DNA from: an uncultured Acetatifactor sp.
GTDB lineage: Bacteria > Bacillota > Clostridia > Lachnospirales > Lachnospiraceae
Direction: 5' to 3'
NCBI GenBank assembly: GCA_910588225.1
Contig: CAJUQT010000084.1
Location: 1 to 6,426, forward strand
Length of the DNA stretch: 6,426 nt
The notes below the pieces were generated by a model. The model ran no database searches, had not been told where the DNA came from, and saw only the letters and a list, made by a program, of their open reading frames with translations. Below, one piece after another: positions 1 to 5,478 of the stretch; position 1 is the first letter of the stretch, and each line of letters begins with the position of its first letter. Both the position numbers and the translations under genes were made by a program.

Positions 1-455
1 CTTTATCGGCAAAATTGATTGAATGATACCAATATCTTTAACTATGTGATACCGGATTGTCGGTACCAGATTCGGTTATGTTGATCTCCATATCGGAAGC
101 GCTTGAAACACCTGTGAGTACGTTGCTTGGAGAAAACGTAACCCTGTCGGAGGTTGATGATTTAAAGGCGATTTCCGCAAAACTGGAGGTGGTAAATTTG
201 CAGCTCGCACGGAGAAAAACTACAGGAAAAAGAATGCTGCATTGGGCTCTTATCTCATTGTGTGTACTCCTGGCAGCAATTTTTGCAATCTTATCTGCAT
301 TAGAAAGTCCTTACCTGGATTGGGATTACAGTGATCCTGAAACCACTGTTCTCGCAGTGGCATTTCACTCAATTGAGTGGCTGTTTGTCAGAGTGGCGCC
401 AATTGTTCTTATTGGTGCAGGCATTGGAATTTTCCTGACACGGAAGAAAGAATAA
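1..455 (+). pseudogene. XRE-family membrane-anchored regulator, degraded C-terminal remnant
   Basis: The frame ending at the TAA at 453-455 encodes the end of an XRE helix-turn-helix domain (the TGLSVPD stretch followed by SEALETPVSTLLGE, as in regulators of the WETGxSxPD type). A linker and two hydrophobic segments follow (about residues 64-83 and 109-127, counted from the TTG at 57), then a positively charged RKKE end. Read upstream in the same frame, the sequence keeps HTH-like spacing (LSAKL, then nine codons, then CDTG where WETG is usual). It contains in-frame stops at 24-26 (TGA) and 39-41 (TAA), and the usual Trp reads Cys. No good ATG with a ribosome binding site supports the TTG at 57. 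I infer a broken gene whose 5' part lies outside the window. A sequencing error or a start elsewhere cannot be excluded. It has no visible link to the inositol genes. Confidence 0.5.
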
Positions 456-534
456 GATTTCTGGATTTGCCTGCCCGGTTGACGGAGGAACGGATGGAAT
501 TCTCAAACGGCGTTGACCGGCGGCGTCCTGCACT

Positions 535-569
535 GGCGGTCTCAGCAAATCAGCGCTGCCGGGACCGCC
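535..569. other. Imperfect hairpin beyond the lacI stop
   Basis: GGCGGTC (535-541) pairs with GACCGCC (563-569), and inside it CAGC (543-546) pairs with GCTG (555-558). It lies a few bases past the stop of the minus-strand LacI gene, where a terminator would be expected. Neither side carries a T-run, so it does not qualify as a classic intrinsic terminator. The rest of the 456-574 gap shows nothing else I can support. Confidence 0.3.
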
Positions 570-574
570 GGGGC

Positions 575-1594
575 TTACAGATTATATTTTGTCTTAATGA
601 CAATATCTGTATACAGAAATTCCGCTGCGGGCAGCTGTCCTTTCATCAGGTAATTTGCCAGCAGGAAGGGCGGACGGTAGCCCTGTTCAAATCCGTTCTG
701 ATCAATGAGAAAATCGGCAATTTTCTCTTGAATAATTTTCTCATTTTTGGGAGTCTGATCATAAATAACCACAAAGGGGCGCTTTTCCAGCCGAAGCTTC
801 TCAAAGGCTTTTCCGATTCCTCCCTGTCCTCCCGATACGGAGAAGACAGCATTGATACCGGATACATTCAGCAGAGTGCTTTCGATAATTTTTTCTACCT
901 CCGCTGTGTGGTTAAAGCTTGCCTGTACCCCGGCAATCTGCAGTTTGGGATAGCTGCGTTTGATTTCTTCCACAAATCCGTCAACTCTCTGGTTGTTCAG
1001 AGCACTGCTGAAGTGTCCGGTGATGACCAGTACCTTCCCCTCGCCTCCGGTAAGCATGCCCAACAGCCCTGCGGCGGTACGGCCGCTGCGGTGATTGTCC
1101 ATGCCCACGAAACAGAGCCTTTTCGTTCCCACAATATCGGAGTTAAAGGTTACGATGGGGATATTTCTTTCCACAGCCAGGCTGTTTAACCGTGTCCTGA
1201 TCAGCTCACAATCCACTGGCATGACGGCCAGGGCGCAGATACCCCGTTCCGCCAGACGGTCGATGGCATCCAGCTGTTCCTGCTCGTCTACGGACTCCCG
1301 TTCTTCTATCAGAAGCTCTATTCCCCGATGCTTTAATTCTTCTCTGGCTTCTTGGATTCCCCGGTTGATTTCCAGCATGAAGGAAGACTTGCACAGCTGG
1401 GTTACAACACCAATTTTTATCTTTTTATTGGGATTCTTTTTTCTTGCCCTGTGCACATAGCCCATTTCCTCTGCGATTCTGTAGATTCGTTCCGCTGCTT
1501 CCGGGGAAATTCGCCCCCGGTGATTTAACGCGCGGTCCACAGTTCCCCGGGATACTCCTGCCGCGTCTGCAATCTGCTGTATTGTTACTGCCAT
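575..1594 (-). CDS. LacI-family transcriptional regulator, probable iol repressor
   Basis: The 339-residue protein has the LacI two-domain plan. An N-terminal helix-turn-helix (about residues 4-25, TIQQIADAAGVSRGTVDRAL) leads through a hinge (about 45-58, rich in Lys/Arg) into a periplasmic-binding-protein-like effector domain starting at IKIGVV. That domain contains the typical NSDIVGTKRLCFVGMDN and VLVITG segments. The variant TVDRALNHRGRIS in place of TVSRVLN is seen in a subgroup of LacI proteins linked to carbohydrate uptake and catabolism. The ATG at 1594 is supported by a GAAAGGA ribosome binding site (complement of 1602-1608), and the length is normal for the family. It is divergent from iolC, so local control of the inositol operon is a reasonable inference. 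The effector (inositol or a catabolite) cannot be read from sequence. I give no symbol because inositol regulators in different Firmicutes belong to unrelated families. Confidence 0.9.
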   Translation of the reverse strand: MAVTIQQIADAAGVSRGTVDRALNHRGRISPEAAERIYRIAEEMGYVHRARKKNPNKKIKIGVVTQLCKSSFMLEINRGIQEAREELKHRGIELLIEERESVDEQEQLDAIDRLAERGICALAVMPVDCELIRTRLNSLAVERNIPIVTFNSDIVGTKRLCFVGMDNHRSGRTAAGLLGMLTGGEGKVLVITGHFSSALNNQRVDGFVEEIKRSYPKLQIAGVQASFNHTAEVEKIIESTLLNVSGINAVFSVSGGQGGIGKAFEKLRLEKRPFVVIYDQTPKNEKIIQEKIADFLIDQNGFEQGYRPPFLLANYLMKGQLPAAEFLYTDIVIKTKYNL

Positions 1595-1636
1595 AAAATC
1601 TTCCTTTCTGTCAGACGGTGCCGCATCTGCTTTGCT

Positions 1637-1667
1637 ATAATATCAAATAAATTTCAGAGTTATGCAA
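1637..1667 (-). promoter_or_regulatory. Possible promoter of the LacI gene
   Basis: On the minus strand, TTGCAT (complement of 1662-1667) is followed after 17 nt by GATATT, overlapping TATTAT at 1637-1642 (which would give a 19-nt spacer). This would give a leader of roughly 40 nt before the ATG at 1594. The match is moderate and the region is AT-rich, so chance is a real possibility. Confidence 0.35.
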
Positions 1668-1867
1668 AATTCATGTGTAAAGCCTTCGTCCGCTTCATGC
1701 TTGTCCAGATTTTGCTGTTCCAAATTCTCTTTCATACAACACAGGAAATAGTAATTATCCATCTGGCAAAAAAGTATGTCTGGAGTCTGCTCCCAACATC
1801 TAATAATTTCCCTGTTAACTTTTTCATAATAATTTTCCTGTGAATTTTGTAAACATTCAGCTGCAAA
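1643..1867 (-). pseudogene. 74-codon open frame without a usable start; possible gene remnant
   Basis: One minus-strand frame in the lacI-iolC gap stays open between stops for 74 codons. It reads as an acidic, protein-like sequence with segments such as ENYYEKVNREIIRCWEQ and QQNLDKHEADEGF. The first ATG is internal (about 39 residues from the end) and has no ribosome binding site at proper distance. I recognise no family. It may be a decayed gene fragment or simply a chance open frame. The possible lacI promoter overlaps its 3' end, which argues against an active gene. Confidence 0.2.
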
Positions 1868-1934
1868 TTAAGTATATGGTTCGTTTTTTGGTATGCAATT
1901 CCGAAAGGACAATGATAGTATAACACAATAAAGG

Positions 1935-1962
1935 AAAGCACGCAACATAAAAAAGCACGCAA
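1935..1962 (+). repeat. Upstream pair of AAAGCACGCAA direct repeats
   Basis: AAAGCACGCAA occurs exactly at 1935-1945 and again at 1952-1962, 17 bp apart, so the two copies lie close to the same helix face. The same word returns downstream of the promoter (2119-2129). Paired, regularly spaced copies around a promoter suggest a regulator binding site. The word is not a palindrome, so it is not a textbook LacI operator. Confidence 0.45.
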
Positions 1963-2055
1963 TAAACATAAGATTACATTGGTTCGAGTATGCGTAAATG
2001 AAAGTGATATACAGCATTTTTTCAGGTTTGGGACACATAAAATATAAATAATATT

Positions 2056-2072
2056 TTCAAGAAGAACTTGAA
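2056..2072. promoter_or_regulatory. Inverted repeat overlapping the iol -35, candidate operator
   Basis: TTCAAG (2056-2061) and CTTGAA (2067-2072) form a 6-bp inverted repeat with a 5-nt spacer that overlaps the -35 hexamer at 2068-2073. A dimeric repressor bound here would block RNA polymerase, so the divergent LacI protein is the obvious candidate. LacI operators usually have a central CG, which is absent here. Confidence 0.3.
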
Positions 2073-2096
2073 TAAAATTTTAAAGTGTGCTATTAT
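2068..2096 (+). promoter_or_regulatory. iol operon promoter, extended -10
   Basis: TTGAAT (2068-2073) is separated by exactly 17 nt from TATTAT (2091-2096). TGC directly before the -10 gives the TGN extended motif. Transcription would start near 2103 and leave a leader of about 200 nt before iolC, long enough to contain the whole RNA element A. No better promoter was seen closer to iolC. Confidence 0.65.
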
Positions 2097-2098
2097 AA

Positions 2099-2145
2099 AA
2101 AGCACATAGAAAAGCATAAAAGCACGCAAAGTTGAATGCACGCAG
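2099..2145 (+). repeat. GCACGC-type repeat cluster in the early iolC leader
   Basis: AAAGCACGCAA at 2119-2129 and the near match AATGCACGCAG at 2135-2145 lie 16 bp apart just downstream of the predicted transcription start. A weaker copy, AAAGCACATAG, covers 2099-2109. Together with the pair at 1935-1962 they flank the promoter on both sides. This would suit a regulator that binds cooperatively or loops DNA; the identity of that regulator is unknown. Confidence 0.4.
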
Positions 2146-2157
2146 TCTGCAGAATCA

Positions 2158-2278
2158 GGCAGGAATCAAAGAACTAAAAACAGTATCTGTCCGACCAGCA
2201 CCCCAGAGGACTTATGGACGCAGGTACTAAGCGGCCGGAAATCCTCTGCCGGCATGTGGGTACGAGCCGGACAGATAC
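2158..2278 (+). promoter_or_regulatory. Structured leader RNA element, copy A (candidate riboswitch) before iolC
   Basis: Conserved blocks in order: GAACTAAAAACAG (2171-2183), CGACCA (2192-2197), CCC (2201-2203), then a hairpin arm. Arm stem P2 is CAGAGGA (2204-2210) with TCCTCTG (2242-2248). Its apical stem P3 pairs TGG (2215-2217) with CCG (2235-2237) and CGC (2219-2221) with GCG (2231-2233), with an A-G mismatch at 2218/2234 and a 9-nt loop. Closing pairs are ACCC (2200-2203) with GGGT (2258-2261), plus a perfect 11-bp outer stem GTATCTGTCCG (2183-2193) with CGGACAGATAC (2268-2278). A short stem GGCAG (2158-2162) with CTGTC (2187-2191) would compete with that outer stem. Copy B matches 60 of 78 positions without gaps (2171-2248 against 5326-5403, counted by hand), including compensatory changes. 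The iolC ribosome binding site follows 13 nt later. Ligand and mechanism are inferred, not shown. Confidence 0.7.
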
Positions 2279-2290
2279 GGAACCGGGAAT

Positions 2291-2296
2291 GGAGGG
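2291..2296 (+). promoter_or_regulatory. Ribosome binding site of iolC
   Basis: GGAGGG lies 5 nt before the ATG at 2302. It decides the start: an in-frame ATG at 2254 would add 16 residues, but it falls inside RNA element A and has no binding site of its own. Confidence 0.85.
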
Positions 2297-2301
2297 AAAT
2301 C

Positions 2302-3336
2302 ATGAAGTACATTGAATTTGACGAATCACGACCAATGGATCTGGCGCTTCTGGGCAGGGTGGCAATCGATTTCAATCCGGCGTACAACGATCAGGTAAAG
2401 GAAGAGTTTAAGCCATTAAAGAAGGTACATATGTTTGAAAAGTTTGTGGGTGGCTCTCCGGCCAATATTGCGGTGGGCGTTACCAGACACGGCTTAAAGG
2501 CGGGATTTATCGGCAAAGTGTCCGATGATCAGTTCGGGGATTTTGTAGTGGAGTATTTTGATGATCAGGGCATTGATACTTCCCATATTACCAGATGTAC
2601 CGGCGGAGAGAAGCTGGGACTGACCTTTACTGAAATGCTGTCATCGAAGGAGAGCAGTATACTGATGTACCGCAACTGTATCGCGGATCTGCAGCTTCAT
2701 GTGGATGATATTGATGAGGAATATATTAAAAATACGAAGGCAATCCTGATTTCGGGAACCTCCCTGGCGGAAAGCCCCTCCAGAGAGGCGGCCATCAAGG
2801 CGGTTATGCTGGCGAAGAAGAACGATACAAAAGTGATATTCGATATAGATTACAGAGCCTATAACTGGAAGAACAGCGATGAGATTTCCGTCTATTATTC
2901 CATCGTGGCCAAGGAGGCGGATATCATCATGGGCTCCAGGGAGGAATTCGACCTGACAGAAAAGCTGATTCAGCCAGGGATGACCGACCAGGAGAGCGCG
3001 GCGCTCTGGCAGAAGTACAATGCGAAGATTGTGGTGATCAAGCACGGAATGAAGGGATCCACGGCATATACCTGTGACGGCCAGAGCTTCAGCATCAAAC
3101 CGTTCCCGGTAGAGGCGAGAAAAGGCTTCGGCGGCGGCGACGGTTACGGCTCCGGGTTTCTGTATGGATTGTATCAGGGATGGGAGATTATAGACTGTCT
3201 GGAATTCGGTTCCGCGGAAGCATCCATGATGGTGCGCAGCAACAACTGTTCGGATGATCTTCCGAATCCGGAAGCGGTGACGGCGTTTATCAAAGAGGAA
3301 AAGGAAAAATTCGGCGAGATGATAGCCAGAGTGTAA
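2302..3336 (+). CDS. iolC: 5-dehydro-2-deoxygluconokinase (IolC), PfkB family
   Basis: IolC phosphorylates 2-deoxy-5-keto-D-gluconate with ATP to the 6-phosphate, which the IolJ aldolase later splits. The 344-residue cytosolic protein shows the ribokinase/PfkB signatures. The N-terminal substrate-side motif is GGSPANIAVGVTRHG (from residue 50), and the C-terminal catalytic and anion-hole motif is GFGGGDGYGSGFLYG with the likely catalytic base at Asp280. The middle carries FDIDYRAYNW and IVVIKHGMKGS, as in IolC-type kinases. The anion-hole triplet is GGG where many PfkB proteins have GAG; the motif is otherwise intact. iolC is the first gene of the operon, preceded by promoter and RNA element A, and is followed by iolD after only 20 bp. 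Another sugar kinase of the family is possible by sequence alone, but the iolD/iolB neighbours make IolC very likely. Confidence 0.95.
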   Translation: MKYIEFDESRPMDLALLGRVAIDFNPAYNDQVKEEFKPLKKVHMFEKFVGGSPANIAVGVTRHGLKAGFIGKVSDDQFGDFVVEYFDDQGIDTSHITRCTGGEKLGLTFTEMLSSKESSILMYRNCIADLQLHVDDIDEEYIKNTKAILISGTSLAESPSREAAIKAVMLAKKNDTKVIFDIDYRAYNWKNSDEISVYYSIVAKEADIIMGSREEFDLTEKLIQPGMTDQESAALWQKYNAKIVVIKHGMKGSTAYTCDGQSFSIKPFPVEARKGFGGGDGYGSGFLYGLYQGWEIIDCLEFGSAEASMMVRSNNCSDDLPNPEAVTAFIKEEKEKFGEMIARV

Positions 3337-3356
3337 AAAGGGAGAGGAGCAGGAGA

Positions 3357-5288
3357 ATGGCAGAGACAATCAGAATGACAACCGCTCAGGCGATTGTAAA
3401 ATTTTTAGACAATCAATATGTATCCATGGACGGAAAAGAGACGAAATTTGTAGAAGGATTTTTTACCATTTTCGGGCATGGTATCGCAGTAGGGCTGGGA
3501 GAAGCTCTGGACAGTCAGCCCGGCGGGCTGCGGGTCATGCAGGGAAGGAATGAGCAGGGAATGTGCCATGCGGCTATTGCATTCGCGAAGCAGAACCAGA
3601 GGAAAAAAATCATCGCCTGTTCTTCTTCCGTGGGGCCCGGCGCAGCCAATATGGTGACAGCCTGTGCCACTGCCACGGTAAACAACATTCCGTTGCTGGT
3701 ATTCCCGGCGGATACTTTTGCCTCCAGACAGCCGGACCCGGTGCTGCAGCAGCTGGAGCAGAGCTCCTCGCTGGCGATTTCCACGAATGACGCGTTTAAA
3801 CCGGTCTGCAAATACTGGGACCGCGTGTCCAGACCGGAGATGGTTATGACGGCGCTGATCAACGCAATGCGAGTTCTCACAGACCCTGCGGAGACAGGAG
3901 CCTGCTGTATCGCTCTTCCCCAAGATGTAGAAGGGGAATCCTTTGACTATCCGAAGTACTTTTTTGCGAAGAGAGTACACAGAATCACCAGGCCGGCGGC
4001 GGTGGAAGAAGAGCTGGAGGATGCGGCCCGGGTGATAGCAGAAGCCAGGAAACCGCTGGTCATTGTGGGCGGCGGCGTCCGGTATTCCGACGCAGGGGAA
4101 GAAGTGGAGCAGTTCTGTACAGAGTTCGGGATTCCCTTCGGTGAGACACAGGCAGGGAAAAGTGCATGTGTGTCCAGCCATCCCTACTGCCTGGGCGGTA
4201 TCGGCGTCACCGGAACCTATGCGTCCAATGTGATCGGGAAGGATGCGGATGTGGTAATTGCCATCGGTTCCCGTATGTCTGACTTTACCACAAGCTCCAA
4301 ACATCTCTTCCAGAATAAAGATGTGAAGTTTGTCTCCATCAATAACTGCAGATTCCATGCATATAAAATGGATGCGGTGAAAGCGGTAGGTGACGCGAAA
4401 GCCACAATAAAGGCTCTGGGAGAGAAGCTGCGCGAAATGGGATATCATTCCGCTTATACCACGGAAATTGTAGAGGCGAAAAAGGTCTGGAATGAGGAAA
4501 TGGAGCGTCTGGCCGGCATCGCCTATACCGGAGAGGATTTCGAGCCTATGATCAAAGCCAGAGATCCCAGAACCATTCCGGAATTTGTAAAGCTTACGGA
4601 GGGAAAAATCACACAGACAGCGGCTCTTGCGGCAATTCGCAGAACCATTGACGAAGATGCGGTGATTATTACCGCAGGCGGTTCCCTTCCCAGCTGTATG
4701 CAGAGAATGTGGACCACGGATAAAAGGGGCGGATACCATGCGGAGTACGGATATTCCTGCATGGGATACGAGGTGGCGGCCACCCTGGGCGTTAAATTTG
4801 CTGATCCGGATGCGGAGGTGTACTGCGTGGTGGGTGATTCCAGCTTCCAGATGCTCCACAGCGAGATTATGACCATTATGCAGGAAAAGCAGAAGGTAAA
4901 TATTCTGGTATTCGACAACTGTGGTTTTGGGTGCATTAATAACTTGGAAATGAATCATGGTATCGGAAGCCTTGCAACGGAATTCCGTTATACAGACGGC
5001 AAAAAGCCCACCGGGGACCTGATTCCGGTAGATTATGCAAAGGTGGCGGAAGGATACGGACTGAAATCTTATACCTGCAAAACTGTTGAAGAGCTGGTGG
5101 AGGCCCTGGAAGATGCCAAAACACAGACAGTGGCATGTCTGTTTGATCTGAAAGTGCTTCCGAAGACCATGACCGACGGCTATGAGTCCTGGTGGAATGT
5201 AGGTATTGCAACCACCTCTGAGAAAGCATCAGTCCGGGAAGCCTGCGAAGGCGTTCTAAAGGGACGAAGCGAGTCGAGGGCATATTAA
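3357..5288 (+). CDS. iolD: 3D-(3,5/4)-trihydroxycyclohexane-1,2-dione hydrolase (IolD), ThDP-dependent
   Basis: IolD hydrolytically opens the diketo-inositol ring to give 5-deoxy-D-glucuronate, the substrate of IolB. The 643-residue protein has the three-domain plan of thiamine-diphosphate enzymes related to acetolactate synthase. The N-terminal pyrimidine-binding domain carries the catalytic Glu66 in GRNEQGMCHAAIAFAK and the SSVGPGAANMVTACA loop. The central domain contains PLVIVGGGVRYS. The C-terminal pyrophosphate-binding domain has GDSS (493-496) followed by NCGFGCINN (ending at residue 529), the GDx...NN metal-ThDP motif. The length fits IolD, which is longer than most relatives. The start is supported by GAGGAG at 3344-3349, 7 nt upstream. 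The short gap after iolC, with no RNA element in it, implies one transcript. The last residues (GRSESRAY) look like an unconserved tail. No damage is seen. Confidence 0.96.
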   Translation: MAETIRMTTAQAIVKFLDNQYVSMDGKETKFVEGFFTIFGHGIAVGLGEALDSQPGGLRVMQGRNEQGMCHAAIAFAKQNQRKKIIACSSSVGPGAANMVTACATATVNNIPLLVFPADTFASRQPDPVLQQLEQSSSLAISTNDAFKPVCKYWDRVSRPEMVMTALINAMRVLTDPAETGACCIALPQDVEGESFDYPKYFFAKRVHRITRPAAVEEELEDAARVIAEARKPLVIVGGGVRYSDAGEEVEQFCTEFGIPFGETQAGKSACVSSHPYCLGGIGVTGTYASNVIGKDADVVIAIGSRMSDFTTSSKHLFQNKDVKFVSINNCRFHAYKMDAVKAVGDAKATIKALGEKLREMGYHSAYTTEIVEAKKVWNEEMERLAGIAYTGEDFEPMIKARDPRTIPEFVKLTEGKITQTAALAAIRRTIDEDAVIITAGGSLPSCMQRMWTTDKRGGYHAEYGYSCMGYEVAATLGVKFADPDAEVYCVVGDSSFQMLHSEIMTIMQEKQKVNILVFDNCGFGCINNLEMNHGIGSLATEFRYTDGKKPTGDLIPVDYAKVAEGYGLKSYTCKTVEELVEALEDAKTQTVACLFDLKVLPKTMTDGYESWWNVGIATTSEKASVREACEGVLKGRSESRAY

Positions 5289-5291
5289 AAT

Positions 5292-5322
5292 CAGTATCTG
5301 TCCGGATACTGTCTGGACAGAT
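5292..5322 (+). promoter_or_regulatory. Competing hairpins just after iolD
   Basis: CAGTATC (5292-5298) pairs with GATACTG (5305-5311). Alternatively ATCTGTCC (5296-5303) pairs with GGACAGAT (5315-5322), extendable by three inner pairs. The two foldings exclude each other. No T-run follows, so neither is an obvious intrinsic terminator. The first 13 nt (CAGTATCTGTCCG) are identical to 2181-2193 in element A, where they form the outer stem. The second hairpin uses the proposed first-stem strand of element B, so this segment may be part of its switching region. Confidence 0.4.
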
Positions 5323-5425
5323 CCGGGACTGGAAACAGAAACTGCCCGAACAGTACCCCAGAGAATGAACGGACGCATGCATTAAGCGGCCGGGAATTCT
5401 CTGTTAATGTCTGGGGATTGGAGGG
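5315..5425 (+). promoter_or_regulatory. Structured RNA element, copy B (candidate riboswitch) between iolD and iolB
   Basis: The same blocks occur as in copy A: GGACTGGAAACAG (5326-5338), CGAACA (5347-5352) and CCC (5356-5358). P2 is CAGAGAAT (5359-5366) with ATTCTCTG (5396-5403). P3 is CGGACGC (5370-5376) with GCGGCCG (5386-5392) around one A-G mismatch and a 9-nt loop. The closing stem is CAGTACCC (5351-5358) with GGGGATTG (5413-5420), including one A-G mismatch. Relative to A, the P2 pair 2209... position G2209's neighbour G2210-side pair changes as a G-C to A-T swap (A: G2209-C2243; B: A5364-T5398 at the equivalent site), and the outer P3 pair changes from T-G to C-G. A 9-nt 3' internal loop is kept in length but not in sequence. 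A short stem GGACAG (5315-5320) with CTGCC (5342-5346) may precede it. GGAGGG (5420-5425) overlaps the closing-stem end. It lies inside the operon, so it could adjust iolB and later genes separately from iolCD. Confidence 0.7.
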
Positions 5426-5432
5426 ACAAATA

Positions 5433-5453
5433 GTGCGAAGAGCACGCGCATGA
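5433..5453 (+). CDS. Possible six-codon leader ORF (MRRARA)
   Basis: A GTG at 5433 lies 7 nt after the strong GGAGGG that ends element B and reads six codons to a TGA. It might couple the RNA element to iolB translation, or the GGAGGG may simply be a relic of a unit that normally sits before a gene. The frame is far too short for coding statistics. Confidence 0.2.
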   Translation: MRRARA

Positions 5454-5467
5454 CGGAACTGGAATAA
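5450..5467 (+). CDS. Possible five-codon leader ORF (MTELE) overlapping the previous one
   Basis: ATG at 5450 overlaps the preceding TGA in an ATGA arrangement typical of translational coupling. It ends at TAA 5465-5467, which touches the iolB ribosome binding site. Only the spacing makes it worth noting; translation is untested. Confidence 0.15.
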   Translation: MTELE

Positions 5468-5478
5468 AGGAGAACGAT

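Larger units (their letters stand above)
1595..2157. other. AT-rich divergent intergenic region between lacI and iolC
   Basis: This stretch separates two divergent transcription units. Beyond the features listed separately (possible lacI promoter, GCACGC repeats, iol promoter and inverted repeat, and an unconvincing open frame) I see no RNA gene or mobile element. The best catabolite-response-like match, around 1997-2011 (TGAAAGTGATATAC), departs from the cre consensus at its core and was not accepted. Confidence 0.5.

Noticed and set aside
535..569. Intrinsic terminator for the LacI gene
   Set aside because: A hairpin is present but no T-run follows on the minus strand, so it is listed only as a hairpin.
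377..1189. 270-residue plus-strand open frame
   Set aside because: It lies opposite the LacI gene, has no ribosome binding site, and reads as an antisense shadow with no family features.
1997..2011. Catabolite-response (cre) site, TGAAAGTGATATAC
   Set aside because: The central CG and the terminal CA of the cre consensus are not matched.
2211..2220. TwoAYGGAY-type RNA motif (ATGGAC in A, ACGGAC in B)
   Set aside because: The six-base match falls in a stem rather than in two terminal loops, and the rest of the architecture does not fit what I know of that motif.
2254..2301. Upstream in-frame ATG extending iolC by 16 residues
   Set aside because: It lies inside RNA element A without a ribosome binding site, whereas GGAGGG stands 5 nt before the ATG at 2302.
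3405..4958. 517-residue minus-strand open frame
   Set aside because: It is antisense to iolD and rich in His/Arg/Cys in a shadow-like way. The plus-strand frame carries all the ThDP motifs.
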